64,000 nucleotides of DNA from the NCBI RefSeq assembly GCF_039521325.1, contig NZ_BAAACD010000010.1. One strand, given 5' to 3'. Under the pieces are notes generated by a model. That model had not been told where the DNA came from. It was given only the letters and a program-made list of their open reading frames with translations, and searched no databases. The DNA comes from Clostridium_X cadaveris (lineage in GTDB: Bacteria; Bacillota; Clostridia; Clostridiales; Clostridiaceae). Both the position numbers and the translations under genes were made by a program. Shown in pieces: positions 45,186-53,794 of this stretch. Each line of letters opens with the position of its first letter. Position 1 is the first letter of the stretch.

Positions 45186-45566
45186 ATGTATAATGAGAAA
45201 AATGTATATTTAAATGAAGTCGATCCAACTCCACCTGGGACAGCATTAACACTTTCAAATTGTCAATGTCCGTATACTACAAGTTCAGTTGATTTTAATG
45301 CCGCAACTAGTTGTAGGTTTATAGATGTTCCTGTTAGAGTTCTTAATCTTTGCCCAAATAAAGAATTTATTTTGTTTGTAACCGTTTACGATGCTGCGAG
45401 GAATAAAATTGGTCAAATCTGTGATATATTTGCCAGTCCATCAAGCAATCCTTGTACCACTCCCTATCGTCATAATGTAAGGCTAGCAATTAAAAAGCCT
45501 GTTTGCTCAACTGATACAATTTATGTAGTGGTCAATGGAAATTATACAAGTATTTGTGATATATAA
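45186..45566 (+). CDS. hypothetical cysteine-containing beta-rich protein
   Basis: A 126-residue protein without signal peptide. Eight cysteines lie along a sequence that looks beta-rich (FIDVPVRVLNLCPNKEFILF, NVRLAIKKPVC). The start is ATG 45186, with AAAGGAG eight bases upstream. No family recognised. The composition resembles structural coat or exosporium proteins, but I have no direct match. Confidence 0.6.
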   Translation: MYNEKNVYLNEVDPTPPGTALTLSNCQCPYTTSSVDFNAATSCRFIDVPVRVLNLCPNKEFILFVTVYDAARNKIGQICDIFASPSSNPCTTPYRHNVRLAIKKPVCSTDTIYVVVNGNYTSICDI

Positions 45567-45595
45567 TAGTTAAATTTTATAATGCTTATAAACTC

Positions 45596-45624
45596 AGGGC
45601 TATCGCATGATAGCCCTTAATTTT
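45596..45624 (+). terminator. intrinsic terminator
   Basis: AGGGCTATC pairs perfectly with GATAGCCCT at 45609-45617 around a four-base loop, then TAATTTTT. Confidence 0.85.
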
Positions 45625-45659
45625 TAATTGTGAAACAATTAAATTTCTTTAAGGAACTT

Positions 45660-46169
45660 TCAGTTTAAATCATTAAAATTTTTAATTATTTCAGCATTTG
45701 ATGGAGGTGCGAAATTTGAATATGGCTCTGGATTTATTGGAAGTTTCTTTTTAAAAAGTATATAGGTTGGTTTATAAAAATACACATATTTTTCTTGCAT
45801 CCAATGGATATCTATTTTTTCAATTAATATATGTCCACCTCTTATAACTGGGTACTCTGGAGATAACCAGAAAGGAGCGTTTAAAAAAGCAAAAAAGCAT
45901 ATTACTAAAATGATTAAAAGAGAAGAAGCTATAGAGGTCACCCTGAGAATTCCCACCTTAATTTCACTAGAGAACTTTGATATGAAGTAAATCATTGGTG
46001 ATATCATAAGACTGAGAAAATTCAAGAAAAATAAAGTATTAATTATACCTAGGAATTCTAAATTTTTTTCTGATAGTTTTAAATAAAAAAGAGAAGTGAT
46101 ATAGATGATAACTACAGAAATATTTATGATTATAATTTTAAAAAAACTATTTCTTAACTTAATAAACAT
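45660..46169 (-). CDS. hypothetical membrane protein
   Basis: A 169-residue protein with three hydrophobic helices (about residues 10-28, 38-62 and 78-98) and a C-terminal soluble region rich in aromatic residues (FWLSPEYPVIRGG, YVYFYKPTYILF). GGGGAGG precedes the ATG by eight bases. No family recognised. Confidence 0.6.
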   Translation of the reverse strand: MFIKLRNSFFKIIIINISVVIIYITSLFYLKLSEKNLEFLGIINTLFFLNFLSLMISPMIYFISKFSSEIKVGILRVTSIASSLLIILVICFFAFLNAPFWLSPEYPVIRGGHILIEKIDIHWMQEKYVYFYKPTYILFKKKLPINPEPYSNFAPPSNAEIIKNFNDLN

Positions 46170-46492
46170 ATGGACATCCTCCCCAAATTCAATTTTGTAA
46201 TTAAAGAAAATAGAGTAAATAGGTTTTGGGATATGATTAGTTTTATTGGTGAGATTATTTAGAAACCCTCGATGAAAATGCTTTCTGTCTATTACAATTA
46301 TTATACTAAATTTTACTAAAAATTAATATGACTATTAATATATAAAAATGATATTTACTAATACGAGAGTGGTTATAAAAAAATCTAATTCTTTATAAAA
46401 CTTAAACATTTTTAATGAAATGATAAAGATTTCTATACGTAATAGAACGTCGTGTATGATATAATCATTAGCATGAGTAAATTTTTAGGCGG
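46170..46492. other. intergenic region between divergent genes
   Basis: About 320 AT-rich bases. A likely extended -10 (TATGATATAAT, near 46456-46466) faces the YczE-like gene. I see no gene, repeat or stable hairpin. Confidence 0.5.
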
Positions 46493-47140
46493 GTGAAAAG
46501 GTTGAGCAAGAAACTTAATGATAAAAGAATTTTGATTAAAAGAATTTTATTTTTTATTCTTGGAATAGCAGCTACGGCACTAGGAGTTTCCTTGACTATA
46601 ATTTCCAATTTTGGAGCGGGATCATGGGATGCCTTGAGCGTTGGACTTAGCAATACATTTGGATTGACCGTAGGAACCTGGGTTGTAATAGTTGCAGTAA
46701 TTTTAATAATTGCTAGTGGTATTCTCTTGAAGAAAATTCCAAGGTTTTCGACACTTTTAACATCTTTTGTAACAGGAGCAGGAATTGATTTATGGCTGGC
46801 TGTTTTTAGAGGAATTAAAGTAACAGGTATAGTGAATGAATTTTTAGTTTTTATGGGAGGAATAATTATCATAGGATTTGGTGTGGCAATGGTGGTATTA
46901 ACTGAGCTTCCTCCAGGACCAATTGATTACTTTATGCTTGTCCTTAAAGAACGATTTAATCTTTCCTTAGGAGTTGCCAAGACTATATCCGAAGCTATAG
47001 GACTTATACTAGGACTTACATTCCATGGACCTATAGGGATAGGAAGTATAGTAATTGTAATTATTATGGGACCTGTAATCCACTTCTTCTCTAAAATATT
47101 GACCCCTAAAATTAGTAAACATATTAATAGAGCGGCATAA
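46493..47140 (+). CDS. YczE/YyaS/YitT family membrane protein
   Basis: A 215-residue membrane protein with about five or six helices. LGIAATALGVSLTIISNFGAG followed by SWDALSVGLS is the family's N-terminal signature, and ELPPGPIDY the central one. In Bacillus the YczE relative lies next to sfp and affects lipopeptide production, but function is not established. The frame opens at GTG 46493; TTG 46502 is better spaced from the AGGCGGGTGA binding site and may be the true start. Confidence 0.82.
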   Translation: MKRLSKKLNDKRILIKRILFFILGIAATALGVSLTIISNFGAGSWDALSVGLSNTFGLTVGTWVVIVAVILIIASGILLKKIPRFSTLLTSFVTGAGIDLWLAVFRGIKVTGIVNEFLVFMGGIIIIGFGVAMVVLTELPPGPIDYFMLVLKERFNLSLGVAKTISEAIGLILGLTFHGPIGIGSIVIVIIMGPVIHFFSKILTPKISKHINRAA

Positions 47141-47144
47141 ACTA

Positions 47145-47198
47145 AAAACAGCTGATATGAAATGATTCAATTATTTCGTGTCAGCTGTTTTTTTTACG
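47145..47198 (+). terminator. intrinsic terminator after the YczE-like gene
   Basis: AACAGCTGATATGAAAT pairs with ATTTCGTGTCAGCTGTT with small irregularities, followed by eight T. Confidence 0.85.
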
Positions 47199-47324
47199 TA
47201 AGGTATAAGATGATTTAGAGGATTTTTATTGAATTTCTTATAAATGTTTTATACGTTTCATATATATTAATATTGAATACTTGTGAGAGACTACAGAAAG
47301 AAAATTCTTGGCTGGGGGGAGAGT

Positions 47325-49061
47325 ATGGTAATTATAAAATCTGAAGGTCAAATGATAAATAGTTATAGAAACAAAAAGTTTGTTTCGTCTATGGATGGAT
47401 TAAGAGAAGCCGAAAAAAAGGAAATAATTTTAGAGGGAATTTGCATAAAGTGCGACAGGGAAAATAATCTTAAAATAAAATTGGGAAATATCATAGGAAC
47501 TATACCATATGATGAACTTTCAAACGGAGCAGACCACATGAGAATCAGTGAGGCATGGACAATGGTAAACAAACCTGTACAATTTCTTGTTGAAAGAATT
47601 GAGAGTGGAGATAGTTATGGGGTAGTATTATCTAGAAAGAGAGCCATGAATATTGTAAGAGAAGAAATCTGGGGTAAACTTAAACTAGGAGACTATGTTT
47701 CAGGAACTATAAAAGTTATAGATTCGGAAAAAGCAATGGTTGATATAGGGTGTGGAAATCTAGCTGTTTTATCGAAAGATGATGTGTGTGACGTAAAATT
47801 AGATAACATATTAGAAAGATTTCATGTAGGGGAAGAAATAGAGGCGAGAATAAAGGATAAGGATAAAAATAATATCTTTATAAGTACTAAAGAGTTTTGG
47901 GAGATTTGGGACAAGAATATAAAAGATATTGAGGAAGGTACTTTTGTATCAGGTGTTATCAAAAATAAGATTTCAAATGGAGTTTTAATAGAACTTAATG
48001 AACATGTACGCGGGATAGCTAACTATTATAAGGGAACATCTTACGGAGATGTGGTAACGGTATATATAAAAAAGATAGATCCTGTAAAGAAGAGAATAAA
48101 GGTTGAGATTGTAACTGATGATTATGAGTTTTACAAAAAAGAAAAAGAGGATTTTAAAGAAAAAACTAAAGATAATATAATAGGAAAAAAAGATAATAGC
48201 AGAAGATGGGAAGGTTCATTTAAAGGAAAATCTCCTTTTGTTATTGTACAAGGAGAACAAAGGGAAATAGAGCATTTCGGAAATGATTATGTATCGATAT
48301 ATCAAATAATATTTGATGTCAAACATAATTATATAAATGAAATACATTATAAAATTCTTGAAATAGTGAATAAACACAGATATGTAACTTCAAAACAGAT
48401 AACGGACATAATGAATTATTATAAATTTGATACTACTCAAGAACGAATAAAAAGAGCTATGAAGATATGCCTTAAAAAGCAGCTTTTAGAAAGATGCTTT
48501 TTTGCAAATAATGGGGGATGTTCAAGTTATAAAGTTTATTCTCTTGGAAAAAATGGAGCTGACCTTCTTAGATATCGTGGAAATAAGAGTTATTGGAACC
48601 CACTAGAATCCGTAGAAAAACCGGATAAGATTAAAAAGGTATTGGCTACAAACCAGATAATAACTGCCTATATGAAATGCAGCCATGATTTTAAAAATTA
48701 TTATATAAATCAAATAATAACTGCAAAAGAAGATGATATTGCAACAGTAAGAGCTAGTGCTATAATTTACACAGAACAGAATGATTATGTGTATGAAGTA
48801 ATAAGGAGAAAAGAAAATTGGGAAAAGTGTCTATGTGATAAGCTAACAAGATATGAAAAAGTATTTGAGAACATAGAGTTTACAAATCTCGAATTTGATA
48901 AAAAGCCTAAGTTTGTAATATGTGGAGAAGATAAGGAGCAAAATATTGAAATATCTGATCTTTTAAAAGGTATGGACTTTAAAAATCTTAGAATTTTATA
49001 CACAGTGGATAAGCTAAACCTTGTAGAAAATTTCGAAAACTCAATTTATGAGATTAAATAG
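47325..49061 (+). CDS. S1-domain protein fused to a replication-relaxation/winged-helix-like C-terminal region
   Basis: A 578-residue protein. The first 285 residues hold about three S1/OB-fold RNA-binding repeats (LKLGDYVSGTIKVIDSEKAM and IEEGTFVSGVIKNKISNGVL are clear repeat starts; a degenerate one precedes them). A charged linker follows. Residues about 340-440 look like a winged helix (VTSKQITDIMNYYKFDTTQE) and the C-terminal part resembles the nuclease-like half of replication-relaxation proteins, with VYEVIRRKENWEKCL. The start is ATG 47325 after GGGGGGAGA. I know no standard protein with this combination. It is monocistronic. Confidence 0.6.
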   Translation: MVIIKSEGQMINSYRNKKFVSSMDGLREAEKKEIILEGICIKCDRENNLKIKLGNIIGTIPYDELSNGADHMRISEAWTMVNKPVQFLVERIESGDSYGVVLSRKRAMNIVREEIWGKLKLGDYVSGTIKVIDSEKAMVDIGCGNLAVLSKDDVCDVKLDNILERFHVGEEIEARIKDKDKNNIFISTKEFWEIWDKNIKDIEEGTFVSGVIKNKISNGVLIELNEHVRGIANYYKGTSYGDVVTVYIKKIDPVKKRIKVEIVTDDYEFYKKEKEDFKEKTKDNIIGKKDNSRRWEGSFKGKSPFVIVQGEQREIEHFGNDYVSIYQIIFDVKHNYINEIHYKILEIVNKHRYVTSKQITDIMNYYKFDTTQERIKRAMKICLKKQLLERCFFANNGGCSSYKVYSLGKNGADLLRYRGNKSYWNPLESVEKPDKIKKVLATNQIITAYMKCSHDFKNYYINQIITAKEDDIATVRASAIIYTEQNDYVYEVIRRKENWEKCLCDKLTRYEKVFENIEFTNLEFDKKPKFVICGEDKEQNIEISDLLKGMDFKNLRILYTVDKLNLVENFENSIYEIK

Positions 49062-49314
49062 CAATTTAAAAAAAGTTTTTATAAGAAAATTATTAACAAT
49101 TTCTGAACCGAATTTGAATAATATTTAAACAAATATAGAAATATAAAGCAATTAATAGATAAAATGAGTGCTTTTTCAATTTTAAAGATGAAAAAATATA
49201 AAGTTATGAACTTGTGAAATGAAATTTCAAATAAAAGCGTAGAAATTTGTAATACGGTTTTGCTTTTAAAGTTAAATGTTATGTACTATAATTTAATTAA
49301 TGAAATATATGAAA

Positions 49315-49382
49315 GCGTTGTTACTGGTTATGCAGGCAAGAGCTAATGATATCTATTGCTAGGTGTTATTAGCTCTTTTTTC
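49315..49382 (+). promoter_or_regulatory. RAT antiterminator site overlapping an intrinsic terminator
   Basis: GTTGTTACTGGTTATGCAGG and the following CAAGAGCTAA match the ribonucleic antiterminator consensus of LicT/BglG-type proteins. Its 3' end overlaps the 5' arm of a terminator: AAGAGCTAAT (49339-49348) with ATTAGCTCTT (49368-49377), then T run. The LicT-type protein encoded at 51896 should bind here and allow transcription of the PTS gene when the sugar is present. Confidence 0.88.
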
Positions 49383-49463
49383 GTAATTTTAAATAAGTTA
49401 TAAAGTATTTTAATTGACTAGGAAACATCGTCTTTCATAAAAATATTTAAGGGGGATAAGATT

Positions 49464-50858
49464 ATGGCAAAGGCAGTACCTCAAAGTATAGCTGAAGAAA
49501 TTGTAAAATTAGTAGGCGGAAAGGAGAATATTAAAACAGTTGCATGCTGCGCAACAAGACTTAGGATGACATTGCATGATGATAGCAAGGCTGATAAAGT
49601 ATCAATAAAGGCTATCAACGGAGTCATGGGTTTAGTTGAGCAAAATGAACAGCTTCAAATTATTTTAGGACCAGGCATGGTTACAAAAGTTACTAACATC
49701 ATTGGAGAACTAACTTTATTAAAGGTTGGCCAAGTTGATGAGGTAGCAGAAAGAAAAGCAGAGCTTAAGAAGAAAAACTCAACACCAGTTAAATTATTCA
49801 TAAGGAAATTATCCAATATATTTGTACCATTAATACCAGGGTTTGTAGGATGTGGTATCATATATGGTGTTGCAAAGTTATTACAAAATCAAGGGATATT
49901 AACAGGAAATGCATATCAAATGGCTTATGTATTAGGAAAGGGCATATTCCTATACATGAATATAATGGTAGGTGTATTTACTGCAAGGGAATTTGGAGGA
50001 AGTGAATCTCTTGGAGGAACTATAGCCGGTATCATGATGGCTCCACAACTTGCAAAGATAGTTGTTGGAGGAGAAGCGTTAGTTCCAGCACAAGGTGGAG
50101 TTATAGCTGTATTAATAGCTTGTGCATTAGGTGCAGTATTAGAAAAGAAACTAAGAAAGGTTATGCCATCAGTGCTTGATCTCATGGTTACTCCAACTAT
50201 AGTTATACTAGTTATAGGACTTGGATGTTTCTATATAATTCAACCTTTAGGAGCATGGCTAACTAACAATATCACTTGGCTTGTTAATATATCCATAGAA
50301 AAGGGAAGAATGCTTACAGGAGCAGTATTTTCAACCACATTCTTACCACTTGTTATGACTGGACTTCATAGAGCATTGACGCCAGTTGAAACAAGCTTAC
50401 TACAATCTACAGGTGTTGACTTACTAAGACCAATTTTAGCAATGGCTGGAGCTGGACAAGTTGGTGCTGGTATAGCAATATTCATGAAGACTAAGAGCAA
50501 GAGAATGAAAACTGTAATAGGAAGTTCGCTTCCTATAGGTATGCTAGGTGTTGGTGAACCATTAATGTTTGGTGTTACATTACCACTAGGAAAACCATTT
50601 ATAACTGCTTGCCTAGGATCTGCATTAGGTGGAATGTATGTTGCAGCTAAAGGCGTTGCATCAACAGGTATAGGTTTATCAGGTATTCCGTTAGCACTAC
50701 TTATGCCAGATGGAAGTGCTGCAATAAACTATTTGATAGGAACAATCCTTGCATATGCTGGTGGATTCTTATTAACTTACTTTACTAAGTGGGAAGATGT
50801 AGATGATGGTGATAATTTTGAAATGGATAACCCATTAAAAGATATAATAAAGATGTAA
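49464..50858 (+). CDS. PTS EIIBC, glucose/sucrose superfamily
   Basis: A 464-residue fused permease. The EIIB domain (about 1-85) has its phosphorylated Cys29 in CCATRLRMTL. The EIIC domain (about 110-445) has about ten helices, with the substrate-loop motif GVGEPLMFGVTLPL. No EIIA domain is attached, so phosphate must come from an EIIA encoded elsewhere. The family includes MurP, sucrose, trehalose and beta-glucoside permeases; the sugar is undetermined. GGGGGAT precedes the ATG. Expression is controlled by the RAT/terminator leader. Confidence 0.9.
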   Translation: MAKAVPQSIAEEIVKLVGGKENIKTVACCATRLRMTLHDDSKADKVSIKAINGVMGLVEQNEQLQIILGPGMVTKVTNIIGELTLLKVGQVDEVAERKAELKKKNSTPVKLFIRKLSNIFVPLIPGFVGCGIIYGVAKLLQNQGILTGNAYQMAYVLGKGIFLYMNIMVGVFTAREFGGSESLGGTIAGIMMAPQLAKIVVGGEALVPAQGGVIAVLIACALGAVLEKKLRKVMPSVLDLMVTPTIVILVIGLGCFYIIQPLGAWLTNNITWLVNISIEKGRMLTGAVFSTTFLPLVMTGLHRALTPVETSLLQSTGVDLLRPILAMAGAGQVGAGIAIFMKTKSKRMKTVIGSSLPIGMLGVGEPLMFGVTLPLGKPFITACLGSALGGMYVAAKGVASTGIGLSGIPLALLMPDGSAAINYLIGTILAYAGGFLLTYFTKWEDVDDGDNFEMDNPLKDIIKM

Positions 50859-50872
50859 TTATAAAGGAAATA

Positions 50873-50898
50873 AGGGGTATCCTTTTAGGGTACCCTCT
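50873..50898 (+). terminator. weak hairpin between the PTS and PHP genes
   Basis: GGGGTATCC and GGGTACCCT form an imperfect hairpin with only a T-poor tail. It may reduce rather than stop read-through. Confidence 0.4.
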
Positions 50899-50925
50899 AA
50901 TTCTATTTTAAGGGGATGGCATAAA

Positions 50926-51765
50926 ATGTATGATTTTCATATGCATACAACTTTTTCAGACGGAAGTAAAACTCCAAAAGAAATATTTGATATGGCAAAA
51001 GAGCTTAATTTTAAAGCTTTAAGTATAACTGATCATGATACTGTTTTAGGATTGGGGGATGCGTTTAAAGCTAGCAGAGAATCAGGAATACCATATATTC
51101 CAGCATTGGAGCTTACTGTGAAGGAAGACGGAATTAAACTTCATGTTTTGGCATATGGTGTAAATAAAGAAAGCGCAGAAGCTGTGAATTATTCTTTAAA
51201 ACTAAAAAAATATATGGATGAAAAATCATTATCTCAAATTCATGTTTTGAGAAGTAAAGGTCTTATAGACGGGATAAGTGATGAAGAACTCTTTGAAGAA
51301 GCAAAAGGAGGACCTCTTTATAGAGCAAAATTTCTTAAGACGTTAAGCAATAAAGGATATTTCCCAGAGGACGAGATAATGAAAAGGCTCAATGAATACT
51401 TTGGAAAAGAAGGATATTGCTATATGGAAGATAAGTTCCCATATATGAGTTTTAATGAAGGTTGTAGTTTTATAAAAAATATAGGTGGAAAAATAGTTTT
51501 AGCACATCCAAATAAAATAAGAAAGAAAAATGAAAAGCTATATAAGGAACTGATAAATAGCGATTTTTTAGATGGTATAGAAGTTTATCATCCATCTATA
51601 ACTAAAGATACTGAGATGGAGCTTATGAATATAATTGAAGAAAAGAAACTCCTTTGTACAGGTGGAACAGATTTTCATGGTATATATATGAAGAATCCTA
51701 GAGAAATAGGAACTGTAGAACTGCCTGATATAGTTATAGAATCTTTAGAGAAACTCATGATATAG
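50926..51765 (+). CDS. PHP domain phosphoesterase
   Basis: A 279-residue metal-dependent phosphoesterase. DFHMHTTFSDGS is motif I, ITDHDT motif II, ALELTV contributes the Glu, VLAHPNK motif III and GGTDFHG motif IV; together they bind a trinuclear metal centre. Relatives hydrolyse 3',5'-bisphosphates or act as 5'-3' RNases. AGGGG precedes the ATG. It lies between the EIIBC and its antiterminator, where a phospho-sugar hydrolase would normally be expected. Confidence 0.9.
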   Translation: MYDFHMHTTFSDGSKTPKEIFDMAKELNFKALSITDHDTVLGLGDAFKASRESGIPYIPALELTVKEDGIKLHVLAYGVNKESAEAVNYSLKLKKYMDEKSLSQIHVLRSKGLIDGISDEELFEEAKGGPLYRAKFLKTLSNKGYFPEDEIMKRLNEYFGKEGYCYMEDKFPYMSFNEGCSFIKNIGGKIVLAHPNKIRKKNEKLYKELINSDFLDGIEVYHPSITKDTEMELMNIIEEKKLLCTGGTDFHGIYMKNPREIGTVELPDIVIESLEKLMI

Positions 51766-51895
51766 ATTGATTAAGAAGGATTTTCTAACCTATGAGTAGA
51801 AAGGTATAAGATAGTAGAATTGCATTATCATATAGGTATTAAAACTATGTATGTAAATGTTGAATAAAAAAGGAGCAAATAGGAGATAGGTTAGC

Positions 51896-52762
51896 ATGAA
51901 AAATTCCTATAAAATAGTTAGACTTATAAATAATAATGTTGTCATGTGTAAAGATAAAGAAGATAAGCGCTGTATGCTTATAGGAAAGGGTATAGGCTTT
52001 AAAAAGCAACCTCAAGATATCATAAGAGACCTGACTAACGTAGAAAAGGTCTACTATCTTGTAGATGAAAATAATGCAAAAGCTTACAGCTCCATAGTTG
52101 AAAGCACAAAATCAGAAGTTATAGGAGCCGTTGAAGAGGCTATAACTCTAATTGAGTCTTATACTCAAAAGCCATTAAACGAGAGTATCCACGTGACTCT
52201 ATTAGATCACATAAATTTTGCTATATCTAGAATAGAAAATAAGATAAACATAAAGAATCCTTTGATTCATGAGATAAAATTTTTGTATACAGAAGAATTT
52301 TTGATTGCAGAAAAGGTTATTGAATTTTTAAATGACAAGTTGAAGATAGAGTTCCCTTATGACGAGGTGGGGTTCGTAACTATGCATATTCACGCAGCTA
52401 TAACTGAAAAAAAGATAGAAGAAACCTCCATGGCAAATGAAATTTTATCAGATATACTTCATTTTTTAGATAAGAATTTAGGACATAAAATACAAAGGAA
52501 CAGTTTAGAGTATTTTAGATTTTTAACTCATCTAAGATTTTCTATAGATAGAGCTATGAATGGAAAGAATGTAGAGAATCTATTGATTGATACTATCAAG
52601 GAAAAGTTTGAAAATAGTTATAACTTGGCAGAAAGATTATCGGTATATATTTATGAGAAATATAAAATTTACTTTAACGATGGGGAGATAGGATATATAG
52701 CGCTGCATCTTCAAAACATATTAAATGAGAGAGAGCAGAATAAATACACATCGGTATTGTAA
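51896..52762 (+). CDS. BglG/LicT family transcriptional antiterminator
   Basis: A 288-residue RNA-binding antiterminator. The N-terminal CAT domain (about 1-55) holds NNNVVMCKD and GKGIGFKKQ. PRD1 has conserved His in LLDHINFAISR and MHIHAA, and PRD2 in LTHLRFSIDRA and IALHLQNIL. The usual model is inhibition through PRD1 by EIIBC phosphorylation and activation through PRD2 by HPr. AGGAGATAGG lies upstream of the ATG. The RAT site at 49315 is its probable target. Confidence 0.92.
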   Translation: MKNSYKIVRLINNNVVMCKDKEDKRCMLIGKGIGFKKQPQDIIRDLTNVEKVYYLVDENNAKAYSSIVESTKSEVIGAVEEAITLIESYTQKPLNESIHVTLLDHINFAISRIENKINIKNPLIHEIKFLYTEEFLIAEKVIEFLNDKLKIEFPYDEVGFVTMHIHAAITEKKIEETSMANEILSDILHFLDKNLGHKIQRNSLEYFRFLTHLRFSIDRAMNGKNVENLLIDTIKEKFENSYNLAERLSVYIYEKYKIYFNDGEIGYIALHLQNILNEREQNKYTSVL

Positions 52763-52876
52763 GGAATAGTAAGAAATTTTAATTAATTAGTGAAGAGTGA
52801 AAAGTTATTGAAACTAGATTTAGAAAACATAAACGGTGAAAAGTTGTGATATTTTTCGGTTTTAGTAAAAATAAAG

Positions 52877-52912
52877 ATGCTGTTATGCGTTAGAGCATAG
52901 CAGCACTTTTTT
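52877..52912 (+). terminator. intrinsic terminator after the antiterminator gene
   Basis: TGCTGTTATGC pairs with GCATAGCAGCA (one wobble), followed by a T run. It also overlaps the stop of the small minus-strand gene. Confidence 0.85.
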
Positions 52913-53090
52913 AGTTATCTTGTTGTTTTTTCCATTCATGTTGACCGAGACTGTCATTAACTGCTTTGTTTACAGAGGATCTTATGTCGTCCATGCTACT
53001 TTTAAGAGCATTTTTCACAGCTGACTTTATTACAAAATAGAGAACTATAAAGGTAATAATACCAGATAAAAGCCAATAGAAAAATATCAT
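52911..53090 (-). CDS. 59-residue membrane protein
   Basis: A small gene on the minus strand with GTGGAGG six bases before its ATG. One hydrophobic helix (YWLLSGIITFIVLYFVI) is followed by an amphipathic charged tail (KSAVKNALKSSMDD). The post-helix K-x-AVK segment is shared with the 42-residue protein at 39995, suggesting one family of small membrane proteins. Function unknown. Confidence 0.75.
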   Translation of the reverse strand: MIFFYWLLSGIITFIVLYFVIKSAVKNALKSSMDDIRSSVNKAVNDSLGQHEWKKQQDN

Positions 53091-53199
53091 AAGTAACCTC
53101 CACTGATTTAAATAATTAATATACTTCTTTAGCTATATGTTAGCATATATTGTAAAAATAGTATATAATTATATATATTTAAATTATTGGGGGAATACT

Positions 53200-53448
53200 A
53201 TGAGCACAGATAAAATATTTCTATTAAATGCTGTATTGTTTTTTATAATATATGCAATGAGATATAAAGACGAACTTTTTAAAAGATTGATTATCTTCGC
53301 TATAGGGAGTGCTATAGCATATTTAATTATGCATTTATTAATTTTTAAAAAAGATTATTTTAATATATATACACTTTCATCAAGTATTTTATTGTTTATA
53401 GCGTTAGACTGGATATATTATCTTGTATTTGTAGATAAAAAGAAATAA
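53200..53448 (+). CDS. hypothetical small membrane protein
   Basis: An 82-residue protein with three hydrophobic segments (KIFLLNAVLFFIIYA, LIIFAIGSAIAYLIM, LSSSILLFIALDWIYYLV). The start is ATG 53200, with GGGGG upstream; the longer frame lacks a binding site. No family recognised. Confidence 0.65.
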   Translation: MSTDKIFLLNAVLFFIIYAMRYKDELFKRLIIFAIGSAIAYLIMHLLIFKKDYFNIYTLSSSILLFIALDWIYYLVFVDKKK

Positions 53449-53460
53449 GTATTTAGGATA

Positions 53461-53494
53461 AATAAGACTATTCGAGAGGATAGCCTTATTTTTA
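53461..53494 (+). terminator. intrinsic terminator
   Basis: AATAAGACTAT pairs with ATAGCCTTATT with one internal mismatch, followed by TTT. Confidence 0.7.
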
Positions 53495-53794
53495 TTGTAA
53501 AGAATAGAATTATCGTATTTGAGAAAAACAGCATTAATATTATCATATTAGTAATTATAGACTAAAAAATTAGTGAAATAACAAAAATGTATAATTTATA
53601 CAATAATCAAAAAAAGATGTATAAATTTAATTAAATGAATAAAAAAAACGAAAAAATAATTAACTTTAATTGGAAAATGTGCAAAAATAAATGAATTTAA
53701 TAAGCACTTCAATTTGAATTTTAATTAACGTAGCTATATAACAAGTTTTATAGAGGTATTAATATTAAAATCAATTTGTTTGGAGGGAATAAGG
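53495..53794. other. AT-rich intergenic region before PepD
   Basis: About 300 bases, extremely AT-rich with A runs. It must hold the promoter of the peptidase/transporter operon, but no unique -35/-10 pair stands out. No other feature seen. Confidence 0.4.

Noticed and set aside
46468..46872. Long minus-strand open frame opposite the YczE-like gene
   Set aside because: It has a proline/lysine/isoleucine composition typical of antisense frames, no ribosome binding site, and runs against a clear membrane-protein gene.
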